Assembly: GCF_030035675.1 (NCBI RefSeq)
Contig: NC_084480.1
Location: forward strand, 246,251,981-246,315,980
Direction: 5' to 3'
DNA from: Rhineura floridana
Taxonomy: Eukaryota; Chordata; Lepidosauria; Squamata; Rhineuridae
Length of the DNA stretch: 64,000 bases
Shown here: positions 25,101 through 31,959 of the stretch, piece by piece
Layout of the letters: the number at the start of each line of letters is the position of its first letter
Position numbering within the stretch: position 1 is the stretch's first letter
Translations under genes and position numbers: made by a program
The notes under the pieces: generated by a model
Database searches by the model: none
What the model was told of the DNA's origin: nothing
The model's input: only the letters and a program-made list of their open reading frames with translations

Positions 25101-27004
25101 TATCAGCTCTAGTCCACAAAAGCTTATGCTACAATAAATTTGCTAATCCTAACCAGTAGTATAGTGACAAATTCAGAAGTGCAGGGTTCCTGCATGATAC
25201 TAACACTACATCCCCTTGCTTGCTTGCTCTCCATTGTCTTTCCCGCATGCACCTTCTCCCATCACAACAGACCAATTCCTAGGAGCTAATAGTATAAAAG
25301 GGGAGTGTGTTAGCTACTGAAGAGAGTGGCTGATTCACCTCCTTTTTCTCTGATTGGCTCCAATCAGCAGGAAAGGACAAGAAAACACATTAGAAGATTC
25401 TTCTCACTGGCTAACACACTCTCCTTTCACGCTGATTGGCTTGTAGGACACTGGAGACATAGGGACCCAGCTGGGATCCTGCTCCCAAAAAAGTAAGGGG
25501 TGTAAGACACACACACCCTGGACAACTATACCCCTGATCCTAAATGTGTCTACTCAGAAGTAAGTCCTATTGAATTCAGTAGGACTTACTCCCAGTTAAG
25601 TGGGGTTAAGATTGTCATAGTCTTTAAGGTGCAACAAAAATTTTTATTATTATTTTGCAACAAAAAAATCATGGCCACCCTTCTGGCAGTTGTTGCAGTG
25701 AAAGATCCTGGAAATATCAAACATCATACTTGTCACAGAGATGGGAACAAAATTGTCTGAAGCTTGTATTGAGAGACTTGCTCCCAAGTAAGTGCTAAAC
25801 ATATCGTTTCCCCTCCCCTGCTTAACTTCAGTGTCAAAAATGAAGTAACCCCAAGAACAAGGAGTCAAAAGAATTTACACCCATAACTTGAAAGAGTTGT
25901 TTTAAAGAGGCTGTTCAAACATTATCTCACAATACCAGACACGTTATGCATTTAAAAGGAAGTAAACTGCAAACTATATCTAATAGTTAAAAGTCAGAGT
26001 CCTACAGCTAAATATTTAGGCTTGTGGTACTGTACTGTATATACAAACTATTCAAAACATTATGCTTTCAAGTGATAAGACAAATGAGATTGCCTCGATT
26101 TTCTTATCACTTGAGAGCATATTTTATAGTCTTTTTGTACTATAAGGCTATTATGAGATAACCCAATATGCCCATTTGTGCATGATTTTTAATTGTTTTG
26201 ATTTTTGTTAGCGTTCTCACACAGCCCCAGAAGTATTTCTACTTTTTTCAAGTCCGTTAGATCTTTTACTTGAAGTGAAATGGAAATGGACTGCCTTCAA
26301 GTCGATTCCGGCTTATGGCAACCCTATGAATAGGGTTTTCATGGTAAGCAGTATTCAGAGGGGGTTTACCATTGCCTTCCTCTGAGGCTGAGAGGCAGTG
26401 ACTGGCCCAAGTTCACCCAGTGAGCTTCAGGGCTGTGTGGGGATACGAACCCTAGTCTCCCAGGTCCTAGTCCAACACCTTAACCACTACACCACACTGG
26501 CTCTCTTCCCCCATGCCTTAATTTTCCCCCTGTATATGGAGACAAAAGGCAGCGTTGTTGGTATGAGATCTATTTAAGTGATAATTAAATTTAGTTTACT
26601 AAAACTGTAATACTTGATTCTTCATTCATAGGGAGGAATAGGAACACAACCGATCCCCTTTTATTCTTTCCCCACCTCCCCAGGTGCGGGGGTTTTAGAG
26701 TGAGAGGAAGGAGGAACATGCCCTTAGTTGCAAGTCGCTGCGAGAAGAAAAGTCAATTCTCAAAACAAACGGAAAATCAATGAGGAGCTATTAATTAAGC
26801 TAACTGATGGAACACGCTAACAATGTGTTCGATTCTCCTAAACCTAGCAGACCAACCAAAACTTGTGGCCGCAGGAAAACTAAAAGTATAAATAATGGGC
26901 AATTTAAGCCAGTGGAGCTCTCTCAATCTCACCTTGTTGGTGAAATAAGAAGACAAGTAGAACAAGCAGAAGGCGAGACCAGCTGCGGGTCTCTTTAAAT
27001 ACAT
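1128..27004 (-). CDS. TMEM241: TMEM241 (C18orf45), 5' part: exons 1-4
   Basis: Multi-pass membrane protein of the nucleotide-sugar transporter type; family knowledge places it in the Golgi as a UDP-GlcNAc transporter needed for mannose-6-phosphate tagging of NPC2. Four exons read on the minus strand: exon 1 27004-26933 (24 codons, ends SSYFTNK), exon 2 16788-16741 (YVLSVLKFTYPTLFQG), exon 3 13857-13780 (WQTLVGGFFLHISWK then IGWIEINSSS) and exon 4 1209-1128 (LSWLPASALFVGIIYSGSRA). All have AG acceptors and GT donors and match the recalled human protein nearly residue for residue. The start is fixed by an in-frame TGA two codons upstream of the ATG. Exon 3 to 4 phase fits (AG|A). Exon 2 to 3 does not: exon 2 ends in GGG before GTAAGT and exon 3 begins G-TGG, one base too many. 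Later exons lie beyond position 1. Confidence 0.93.
1210..2635. other. TMEM241 intron 3, no recognised feature
   Basis: AT-rich intron sequence between exon 4 and the CR1 nest. Open frames here are short and have no recognisable protein similarity. Confidence 0.4.
2989..3990 (+). pseudogene. CR1 ORF1 (zinc finger plus esterase), broken
   Basis: Starts MDRKGTPVVVTCKVC with a coiled coil (LLEEKVRGLELRVATL) to about 3228, where a TAG ends the frame. The esterase half continues in other frames (PRSPWTHQVCCLPGGW near 3560; DFEALGRKLKDFGAHIVFSS near 3710). In CR1 this protein binds RNA and helps transposition. At least three frame breaks are visible, so no function is expected. Confidence 0.75.
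4200..5410 (+). pseudogene. CR1 ORF2 N-terminal half (APE endonuclease, linker)
   Basis: The endonuclease part reads IAITETWWDDSHDWNTATEG and GGGVALYVKN, stopping at about 4445. A second frame from 4671 reads LSNRHDLVDEV through YFGSVFSQKR and ends at VKEYLI where the L1-like element is inserted. The first half of the RT is at 7523. Broken by several stops and by the insertion. Confidence 0.8.
5646..6060 (-). repeat. Tandem duplication in the 3' part of the L1-like element
   Basis: Two adjacent units of about 180 bases (roughly 5700-5880 and 5885-6060) share phrases such as CCATCTTCCATCTTCAATA and CATTCTTCCATTATC. On the minus strand both encode versions of KMEDGxNIDNGRMxIEIIG. The duplication is internal to the element. 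Confidence 0.65.
6018..6791 (-). pseudogene. L1-type ORF1 of the 5411-7499 insertion
   Basis: The minus-strand frame begins near 6791, with an N-terminal coiled coil (ITKQTLRQGRQEMKIELNKM). It then shows L1 ORF1-like RRM/C-terminal features (LDWNDVMEFDIEKIYGVGYR, HFVKKKNR, EIPIRLLLYDY). One in-frame TGA at about 6546 splits it; the sister copy has a glycine codon there. A module of about 55 residues (LDWNDVM..EKIYG..TLQQYF.NIFRI) occurs twice in tandem, whereas the sister copy has one. It ends at 6018, and related sequence continues to 5646 (KMEDGVNIDNGRMAIEIIG). Confidence 0.75.
7523..8071 (+). mobile_element. CR1 LINE, reverse transcriptase continuation
   Basis: Resumes the CR1 ORF2 after the L1-like insertion: SARPDELHPTVLK, GNYRPVSLTS (ends about 7727), then KWLVCKHLENNAVITGSQHG and DRVPHDILICKLVR by translation with shifts. 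The stretch between (7727-7850) is inverted. The copy is interrupted at about 8072 by an L2-type tail. Confidence 0.8.
7727..7850 (-). mobile_element. Inverted CR1 RT patch
   Basis: On the minus strand this reads FINDLDEEVQGMLMKFAGDT and then KWRRIANTLEDRN, a CR1 RT segment normally about 100 residues downstream of the flanking plus-strand GNYRPVSLTS. A 120-bp piece of a CR1 is therefore embedded in reverse within the plus-strand CR1. Confidence 0.7.
8072..8570 (-). mobile_element. L2/CR1-type LINE 3' end, minus strand
   Basis: Begins with an AT-rich tail (TTATTTATTTAAAACATTTA on the plus strand) and on the minus strand encodes an RT C-terminal region (YKALNNSPGYLKDHLNPYIP; FSVISPVLWNALPIEIQQAP). 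A 5'-truncated copy inserted in the CR1. Confidence 0.65.
8696..10823. mobile_element. L1-type ORF1-only element with 5' inversion (twin priming)
   Basis: Second copy of the 5411-7499 family. The 3' part lies on the minus strand (9289 down to 8702, poly-T at 8702-8712), and the 5' part lies on the plus strand (about 9290-10823) starting CTTCCCAGGAGG, the same 5' start as the other copy. A 14-bp duplication AATTGTACTCGGGT flanks the whole (8682-8695 and 10824-10837). The 5' end of the inverted half abuts the junction, as the twin-priming model predicts. The 3' half contains its own near-identical tandem unit (about 8843-9010 and 9070-9260). Confidence 0.85.
10093..10788 (+). CDS. L1-type ORF1 protein, uninterrupted
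   Basis: An intact 231-codon frame from ATG 10093 to TGA. Residues about 10-85 are charged and likely coiled coil (FLDMLQKIMDGINSIKQELR, FHEMRQELKETQDSVRKE). The remainder matches the RRM/C-terminal layout of L1 ORF1 (LDWKDLMELEMEKVNRINP, VLVYHVEKRSRDAALKQYF, KKISVMEEIPIRLLLYDY). L1 ORF1 proteins form trimers that coat the element RNA and chaperone annealing. This one is shorter than usual L1 ORF1 (about 300-350 residues) and lacks much of the last domain. It has no in-frame partner ORF2 and lies in a 5'-inverted copy, so expression is doubtful. Confidence 0.75.
   Translation: MAIKKIMDVQEGTLFLDMLQKIMDGINSIKQELRNNRQAWRTEFHEMRQELKETQDSVRKENKDRSGKQKKDEREIKGKVQSMEIGLNMDMKKDLDFLVVTDPGDKYYSLEYSAVSEGIEEIGDKDIIGSKKFLDWKDLMELEMEKVNRINPCFVSMEKPSRNVLVYHVEKRSRDAALKQYFSVTFGFDGKKISVMEEIPIRLLLYDYDSKIFGCVKMEDGPTMDNDRRAI
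10838..10960 (+). mobile_element. CR1 LINE RT fragment
   Basis: Continues the CR1 just right of the twin-primed element: in one frame SGSFSNWGEVMSGV and, shifted, MFINDLDEEVQGMLIKF. The CR1 similarity stops at about 10960. Confidence 0.75.
11280..11690 (+). mobile_element. L2-type LINE fragment, diverged
   Basis: Translation in shifting frames gives RT C-terminal phrases such as LPITFQVQ, LTFKTLNCLRPVHLQECLFR and YAPLSLDL, typical of L2-group elements. Old and frame-broken. The 10960-11280 sequence before it is not recognised. Confidence 0.45.
11690..12200 (+). pseudogene. BovB (RTE) LINE, RT C-terminal region
   Basis: Encodes QLNLKKTKVMSTEDL, YLGTVINQNGDNSQEIRRRL, VFPISMYGCESWTVKKA, MWCWRRALRIPWT and KLRLSYFGHIMRRHDSLEKT, the hallmark BovB carboxyl region. 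The frame shifts once near 12120, and the 3' end is replaced at about 12200 by unrelated sequence. 5'-truncated. Confidence 0.88.
12201..12600. other. Unassigned intron sequence
   Basis: C/A-rich stretch (CACACACTC-type runs near 12258) of unknown origin between BovB and CR1 pieces. No gene recognised. Confidence 0.3.
12600..12790 (+). mobile_element. CR1 3' end (3' UTR)
   Basis: Ends of a squamate CR1 subfamily: GACAAATTCATAAATGA, CTGGACTAGATCAG and CCCAGCAGGGCTCTTCTTAT, in plus orientation. The same tail appears in minus orientation at 23140 and 15255. Confidence 0.6.
12961..13175. mobile_element. Non-autonomous hAT element
   Basis: The left end CAGTGGTTCTCAAACCT and the right end (reverse complement CAGGGGCTCCCC) form hAT-type termini. 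The 8-bp flanks GACTACAC and GGCTAGAC match at six positions, so a decayed duplication is plausible. A related copy lies at about 51915-52245. Confidence 0.5.
13500..13620 (+). mobile_element. L2-type LINE 3' tail
   Basis: Typical end: AAACTGCCCAGAGAGCTTCG, GGGGCGGTATACAAATG and then (AATA)n to 13619. Confidence 0.6.
13863..14880. other. TMEM241 intron 2 with old repeats
   Basis: Holds a diverged foldback MITE of the 38191 family (about 14440-14560, TCCTCCAGATATTGTTGGGC) and an old LINE/SINE tail at about 14745-14885 (TAGACTATAAGCCTGTGACC through GGGTAAACATT). No exon seen apart from TMEM241 exon 3 upstream. Confidence 0.4.
15255..15720 (-). mobile_element. CR1 LINE 3' end, minus, with a MITE inserted
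   Basis: Starts with the CR1 3' UTR in reverse (CCTGCTGGATTAGGC, CCATCTAGTCTGGCATCC). At about 15375-15500 it is interrupted by a foldback MITE copy (CAACCTGCATCCCCCAGATG). It then continues as reversed CR1 coding sequence (GTTTGTCTAATCTAATCC; GTGCATAATTTGATC). Old and diverged. Confidence 0.6.
15721..17214. other. TMEM241 introns 1-2 around exon 2
   Basis: Apart from exon 2 (16741-16788) I see no gene. Its acceptor is unusually strong, with a T-rich tract reading TTTTTTTTTCCAG on the minus strand. Confidence 0.4.
17215..17290 (-). repeat. tRNA-derived SINE fragment
   Basis: Minus-strand internal promoter region: CAGAACCTGGGAACTTCTGC and CATGCAAAGGATGTGC. It matches the SINE whose plus copy is near 51780 (GGCCATAGCTCAGTG). 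Confidence 0.5.
17634..18005 (-). pseudogene. BovB LINE 3' end, minus strand
   Basis: On the minus strand it encodes LWCWRRALHIPWTAKKTNNW, VLEQIKPELSLEAKMMKLRL, SYFGHIMRTHESLEKTIVLG and KRWIDSIKEATNL, then the BovB 3' end (TTATGTGCCTTCACGTCG on the plus strand at about 17643). The 118-codon frame is open but heavily 5'-truncated. Confidence 0.88.
18979..19124. repeat. Compound microsatellite
   Basis: (CTCA)n passes through (CACACACT)n to a (CA)n tract of roughly 40 bases and then a (GA)n tract at 19081-19124. Pure and therefore likely polymorphic. Confidence 0.95.
19507..19726 (+). mobile_element. Sauria-type tRNA SINE (BovB 3' end)
   Basis: Full-length copy with tRNA-like A box (GTGGTGTAGTGGTTAAGG) and B box (GGGTTCGAATCCCC), a central part (GTGACCTTGGGCCAGTCACT) and a BovB-like end (CCATAAGTCAGGATTGACTT). 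Flanked by the 9-bp duplication GGGGGGAAG (19498-19506 and 19727-19735). Diagnostic for squamates. Confidence 0.92.
19984..20073. mobile_element. 90-bp MITE with TAA duplication
   Basis: Perfect 11-bp termini GGCTGCAATCC/GGATTGCAGCC and TAA on both sides (19981-19983, 20074-20076). It shares its left TAA with the right end of the 18356-19980 element. Diverged relatives occur near 25545 and 41520. Confidence 0.8.
20120..20340 (+). repeat. tRNA-derived SINE
   Basis: GTGGTTAGAGTGTGAGGCTA and GGGTTCAAATCCACAC are the A and B boxes, followed by CACTGGGTGACCTTGAGCCA and an L2-like end (CCTTGAGGTCCTTGGAGAAA). It is related to the Sauria SINE head but has a different tail. Confidence 0.7.
20509..20892. 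mobile_element. Harbinger-like MITE with 13-bp perfect termini
   Basis: GGGCCCCTCCAGA at 20509-20521 is perfectly repeated in reverse at 20880-20892, giving a 384-bp AT-rich unit with no ORF. The termini resemble those of the 18356 element. A clear 3-bp duplication is not visible. Confidence 0.55.
20893..22157. other. TMEM241 intron 1, no recognised gene
   Basis: No exon or clear repeat recognised. Near 21900 a short CCTAGCAGGGGCACCCAAGG-type unit is present about twice in tandem. Confidence 0.35.
22158..22700 (+). pseudogene. BovB LINE 3' end, with internal deletion
   Basis: Encodes YLGTVINQNGDNSQEIRRRL, ISMYGCESWTVKK and, after a deletion near 22415, KMMKLRLSYFGHIMRRHDSL, KRGRPNKRWIDSIKEATDL and the BovB end (GAAGGCACATAACAAACTAC). 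Compared with the copy at 17634 about 30 residues (the IPWT..EAK part) are missing. A TGA ends the first frame just before. Confidence 0.87.
23140..23650 (-). pseudogene. CR1 LINE 3' end, minus strand
   Basis: On the minus strand 23638-23351 is open for about 95 codons: [60 protein letters not shown] and FKRRLDKFMEDRAINGY. The CR1 3' UTR follows (CCTGCTGGATCAGGCCAGTG on the plus strand) and ends at an (AGAACATA)n repeat at about 23140. One of the younger CR1 pieces in the window. Confidence 0.85.
23651..24840. other. TMEM241 intron 1 with a probable L2 tail
   Basis: Unremarkable except for a minus-strand L2-type tail remnant at about 24480-24790 (CTAAACTGCCCTTCATCC). No gene seen. Confidence 0.35.
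24850..25015. mobile_element. Palindromic MITE
   Basis: CCATACATTTAAAACACAT at the left is answered by ATGTGTTTTAAATGTATAGT at the right, with ACTTCCCCCAAAGAACCCTG and a diverged complement inside. A related unit lies at 28230-28680. Confidence 0.6.
25154..25536. mobile_element. Non-autonomous hAT element
   Basis: The termini CAGTAGTATAGT and (reverse complement) CAGGGGTATAGT are hAT-like. The 8-bp flanks ATCCTAAC (25146-25153) and ATCCTAAA (25537-25544) match at seven of eight. 383 bp, no ORF; CCAATCAGCAGGAAAGGAC lies inside. It abuts a diverged copy of the 90-bp MITE at 25545-25610. Confidence 0.65.
26283..26510 (-). mobile_element. Sauria-type SINE, minus strand
   Basis: Reverse copy: BovB-like end (TTCAAGTCGATTCCGGCTTA) first, then AGTGACTGGCCCAAGTTCAC and the tRNA head (CACTACACCACACTGGCTCT). 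Lies about 400 bases downstream of TMEM241 exon 1 in intron 1, sense to the gene. Confidence 0.88.
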
Positions 27005-27300
27005 CTGTCAAATCATTTCACTAGTCCGGGAATGGGAAAGAAAGATACTTGCTCCTACGGCGATCTGCTAGCCAACTGCTCAAGATGCAGCTAGTGTACT
27101 TGATACGGCTGCCATGACAGGGACACGTTGCCGCTGAGTTTGCTCCAATGGGAGCAAAGAAAAGGGCCCGAGGAACGGCCTTCTTAAAGGGGCAACGATG
27201 TCTCCAGGGAGGAGGGGAAAAGACGCCGCCTCTGTTCTCTACATGGCCGCGACTTCCTTTCATTATCTGTATATACCCACCGTCTGTTTAGTTTATTTTT
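27005..27300 (-). promoter_or_regulatory. TMEM241: TMEM241 5' UTR and probable promoter
   Basis: Lies directly upstream of the TMEM241 ATG on the minus strand. It has more CpG than the flanking intron, with several CGGC/GCCG clusters between 27055 and 27250. No TATA box is evident. Position is inferred from the first exon only. Confidence 0.45.
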
Positions 27301-28229
27301 AAATGAGTGACATCTGGAAGCTACGTTCCCTGCTCTAAGTGATGCTTGCCTCCTATCCCTAGATTTCCAGAGCAGAAAGTTACCGACAGCGATAGCAGAG
27401 AAGAAAATGCAAAAAAAGGGATAACAAATCAATAGCTCTTAGAATTAAGAGAAAAACTCAAGAAATTACAGCTGTATACATGTATGGATTTAGTTTGTTT
27501 GCCCCCCCAAATGGTTAACTTTACAAATAATGAATCTGCTCGTCATTGATGAACATCGTGCATGTCTTTGCCATAATAGGTATTTTTACCCGTTAAGGTG
27601 CTACAAGACTGTTGTTTTTCCTTCAACAGTCTAACGGGGTGAATGATATGACACAGACATGTGCAGTTTCTAGGTGCCTTGGTTTCTCATCCAAAGTTCA
27701 TATTATATGCTTTGGGGTCCTTATATGGTGCACTATAATGTGGGACTAAATGTAAAAGTATACATTGGTATACATCATGTCTTTATTTAAGTAATAATAG
27801 GCTGTCGTTAACAGTAAATTAACAATTAAGAAATTAACAATTTTTTTTTAAAAAAACGGCAGAGTGAGAAATGCAAAGTGTTCTCTGCATCTTCCAGATG
27901 GGGGTGATATCTCACAAATGGGTTATCTGTGTGCATGCAAGATTGGCTTACAAAGGTCCACAGTCACATGTGCAGTTTAAAGGGCACTTCCAGACTGTCA
28001 CTATTCTGGGGTGGGATTCAAACCTGCTTGTCCCAAAAGATCAGACTTTTTGCAAAAGTGACAGCAAAATGCACTGGAAAGTGTGGAATAACACTTACCT
28101 TGATGCAATGGTATCTAGTCTCCCTGCAAACAAATCCAAATATATGCTCATTAAATAGCCAGTGTTATCTAATCTTCCTGCAAACAAATCAGGATACATA
28201 CTCAATAAACAGGTCATCTGGAATTGCAC
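27301..28229. other. Intergenic, no recognised feature
   Basis: Between the TMEM241 promoter and the next repeat. Open frames overlap in several frames near 27870-28320 but resemble no protein. Confidence 0.35.
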
Positions 28230-28680
28230 TATGCACCACCTACACTATATATTTAAAACTGTATCATACCACTTTAAGCAGACATGGCTTCTCCCAAGGA
28301 ATCCTGGGAACTGTAGTCTGTTAAGGATGCTAAGAGTTGTTGAAAATGGAAATGAACTACCTTCAAGTCAATCCCGACTTATGGTGACCCTATGAATAGG
28401 GATTTCATGGTAAGCAGTATTCAGAGGGGGGTTACCATTGCCTCCCTCTGAGGCTTGTCCTCCCCAGCTAGCTAGGGCCTACTCAGCTTGCCACAGCTGC
28501 ACAAACCAGTCCCTTCCTTGTCAGAAGCCCCCTATTCTCCTCACAGAGCTACAGTTGTCACTGTGGTTTAGCAATCAGTCCCTCTTCCAAGGAAACTCTG
28601 GGAATAGAGACCATCCACTGAAACATCACCAAACTATGTGTGCTTTCACACTGCACTTTATTCCATTATTCTGATGATTT
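28230..28680. mobile_element. Palindromic MITE split by a Sauria SINE fragment
   Basis: The left part (CCAAGGAATCCTGGGAACTG) and the right part (CAGAGCTACAGTTGTCACTG, GGAAACTCTGGGAA) resemble the 24850 element. Between them lies a minus-strand Sauria SINE 3' fragment at about 28340-28455 (CTTCAAGTCAATCCCGACTT). Confidence 0.5.
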
Positions 28681-30340
28681 CTTACCTAGTAATTTGTGCA
28701 TTATATTTGACCTTTCACACAATGTACACGCTAGTTCTGGAATCCTAGTGGAATATAATGCAAGTTTTGCACAACTTTTCATGATAAATGATAAATGATA
28801 CACGAAACAATCTGTTGGCAAGGCTGGAAACCCAGAAGATTGTGGGAGCTTTGCACTAGCTGCAGCTGCTCACATGACAGGCATCCCAGCATGCAGTGCG
28901 TTCCCACCCTTTAGTTGTGTGGGAGTTTTTTTGCCTGATGAAAATTGTACTGATATTCTGGCATAGGCACAGATAGCAGCAGCATTTCGCCCCCACACCC
29001 CCATGTCAATACAACAAAAATAATTTAAACGGTCAGATCCTAAAGGGAGAGGGCTTGTATGGTGACGGGATGAGATCTTAGACCTCCTACACAGTGAGGA
29101 ACAGTGTGCATGTGTATAATGGGCGAGGGACGAAAACAAAAGATGTGTCAAGTGGCTCAGCTGCACAGAGTCAAGGATAAAGGGTAGCAATGGTGCCACA
29201 TCTCCATCTGCTTTTGTCGTCAGTTGCTGCTGAAGCTACTTGCAGTAGTGTAGTGGCAAATGCAGAAGTGCATGGCCCCTTCTAAGATTATGCAACCTTC
29301 TAGGATTATAGAATAAACTGGCCAGGTTTGAATACTGTTTTAGAAGCCTAACACAATCCCTTTTCATGGTGATTGGTAAGCCCAGCAGCTGTGAGTCTGG
29401 CTTTTAGAATTCTGACAGTTGGTTCTTACTGAGCATGCCCCGCATTATCATAGGGTTCCAGCCAAAATTTATTAAATTAATTAAAAATCATCCAGGCGTT
29501 TTTTAAACTTTGAAACTGCAGAAGATGAAGGTCAGAGTATGGGGCAGGGTCAGTATTAGGATTACAGGTACTCTGTGAACATGGCTGATTTTTAATTAAT
29601 TTCAACAGATTATGAGAACTCGGAGAGAAAAAAGTCCAAAAGGGCTTTGGTTTTTCTCTCTCTCTTTTTAGACTTTGAACTCTCTATTCTCTCTGACTAT
29701 TTTATGTATTGCCATGAAAATTGAGAGGTTTGTTAAGCAAAAGCGTTTCTGAGTTCAGGACTATAAGTTTTGTAAGTTTTTGTTTTGAAATGAGCTTATG
29801 GGAAGCATCAGAATGGCATGGGGTGTATTTTTAATTTAACATTGCGGAATGTGAAAAATCCATGCTGGCTATAGTATACAGCCACTCTCGTGGCTGTATA
29901 ATTTACACACACAGGCTGAGCATTGGAGAATATACAGTTTAATTCAGTACACGTTTCCATTCAGATTTCTAGGAGAACCCCCATCTCCATAATATTCTTG
30001 CAGGCAGCATTTCAGACCTCTCTTCTTCTCTAAGCCTGATTCAGTCTGACCCAGAAAACTGCAGGTTTGGTTCACTTTCCTCTCATTAGTTAAGTGGAAG
30101 ACAAAAGGATAAATCATCTTCCTGCTTCCTGGCCTACTCACAAAGGGAACAGCTGAGCTAATAACCATAAGGTAACCCAGGGACATGTCTGGGCATGCAT
30201 GAGCAAAGATCTTACCAGACCCATTCCTATATTCTTGCTAATCTTGGATCTTTTACAGTCAAGAGCCACTGAGTTGGGCTCAGACTCACCCACACCAATA
30301 TATTACTCTGAAGCCACCACAAAATGACTGGGCACTTGGG
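28681..30340. other. Intergenic, no gene seen
   Basis: Moderately AT-rich. A stretch at about 29245-29300 (AGTGTAGTGGCAAATGCAGA) resembles the left end of the 25154 hAT unit, but no right end was found. Confidence 0.35.
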
Positions 30341-30346
30341 CACCAG

Positions 30347-30692
30347 CCTGCCCCAGGCCCGTGGCTCTCGCATGCATGCCACACCTACCTCTCCTGTCAC
30401 CTCAACATGAATGCCATGTGCACTGTGTGTGCACAGTTGCCATCAACGAAGATGGCGGCAGGGGCTTCCTTAAGGGGCTGATGTCCCAGCCGCCATCTTG
30501 GTTGATGGCATGTATGTGCACTATGCTACATGTGCACATGCCTGCCATCAACCAAGATGGCGGCAGGGACATCAGCCCCTTAGGGAAGCCTCCACCGCCA
30601 TGTTCGTTGATCACAGGTATGCGTGCACAGCACACACAGCATTCACTACAACAGGAAAGGTAGGTGCAGTGTGCGGACAGGAGCAGGCCTGC
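30347..30692. repeat. Large inverted repeat with YY1-like sites
   Basis: Two arms of about 150 bases around a centre near 30530. The inner 100 bases are close to perfect (GGGGCTGATGTCCC, GCCATCAACCAAGATGGCGG and complements); the outer part is looser (CACCTACCT..TCCTGT). YY1 consensus AAGATGGCGGC or its complement lies at 30449-30459, 30489-30499 and 30554-30564, with a one-mismatch copy at 30594-30604. No coding potential. Origin as a foldback transposon is likely, but no target duplication is clear. Confidence 0.75.
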
Positions 30693-30699
30693 AGAGATT

Positions 30700-31060
30700 G
30701 ATTGATTTATGTCATTTCTATACCGCTTTATATTATTTGGGAAACAAATCTCAAAGTGGTTTCAACCTAGATTAAAACATTGAACAAAACATAACAAAAT
30801 ATTAAAAGAAAACATTACAAATTCAAGCCAAATATAAAAAACACATTCAAAACAGCATAATTAACAGAAAAATAAAAGTATTCTCTTAAACATAAACATT
30901 ATGAGTTAAGGATCAAATACAAAATACAAACTCCCAAAACAGCATCATTAGTTAATTAATTAGAATAATTATACTAGGAGCCACACACCCCAATAATCCC
31001 CCCCAAATACGTCTTTAACAGTCCTCCATGTCTAAATCCCAGTCTGATTCAGTGTAGGGG
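30700..31060 (-). mobile_element. L2-type LINE tail, minus strand
   Basis: TTTCTATACCGCTTTATATT, then CAAAGTGGTTTCAACC and a long A/AAC-rich run: the reverse of an L2-group 3' UTR. It lies directly against the inverted repeat. Confidence 0.55.
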
Positions 31061-31578
31061 GAGGGCTGGCAGCTTCATCTCTGCAATCTGCAGCAAGGTC
31101 AGGAGTGAACCCTGCTGTGTATTGCTGAACAGGAGCGCTACCCTCCCACTCTAGGCCGGAGGAGCCCTTGGCCAAGGCCCAACCTGGCTGCCCTCTGGTG
31201 TCAGCCCTGGCTGTTTGTATTTTAAGTCATATTGAAGCTTTGGCACAGTGGAAAGGAAGCTAATCAACCAAAGATACTAGTGGCTGCTTAGTCTATAACC
31301 TGAGTTGTGGACTGTAATAAATAAACTCAGTCTGGGCACTACATTCCAAATTACAGTCAGTGCTTATGTTAAAGAGCAGTTAGCTTTAGAGACAATCCCT
31401 GCTGAGAATTATTTTATAGGCCATTCCTGCCTCCATTGATTCAGAAATGTAAATCCCAGCACTAATTTAGTTTTGTAGGCTGATTTATTTTCACGTCATT
31501 TTGAGAAAACAGTACCATAAAACAATGGAAGGAGATGTACAAGCCACTGAATGGGATTATCAATATGCCAAGAGAGTA
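31061..31578. other. Intergenic, no recognised feature
   Basis: No exon, repeat or RNA gene recognised here. Confidence 0.3.
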
Positions 31579-31865
31579 GGGTTGCCAGGTTCCTGGCCTG
31601 ATCCTGATCCTGTATCTTTAGGAGAAGAGAAAGTCAGCCAAGTGCAGGTGTTCTTGTAGCACTGTAATGGGAAAAACCACAAGGTGGAATTCTCTCTTCC
31701 CCCGCACAACTTTTAAAGATACAGAAGACCTCTTGGAGGCCGGGCCTGGCAAGAGAATTCCACTTGTGGTTTTCCCCATTAGTGTTGCAAGAACACCTGC
31801 ACTTGGCTGATCTTCTCTTCTCCTAAAGCTACATGATCAGTCTCAGGCCATGATCCTGGCAACCC
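31579..31865. mobile_element. Foldback MITE with TA flanks, next to the RIOK3 promoter
   Basis: 287 bp. GGGTTGCCAGG and CCTGGCAACCC end it, and TA flanks both sides (31577-31578, 31866-31867), as expected of Tc1/mariner-type insertion. The arms pair almost throughout (AGCCAAGTGCAGGTGTTCTT at about 31638, its complement at about 31790). It ends about 100 bases before the RIOK3 promoter. Confidence 0.75.
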
Positions 31866-31959
31866 TACAAGACAGGAAGAGAAACGGTAACGGGACGCAA
31901 CCAACAACAGCCACACAGATATCTCTTGGGAAGGGGAAGTAAGGGAGGTTTGCGGAAGG

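Noticed and set aside
30361-30663. Overlapping open frames on both strands (about 100 and 77 codons)
   Set aside because: They mirror each other because the region is an inverted repeat; no coding signal.
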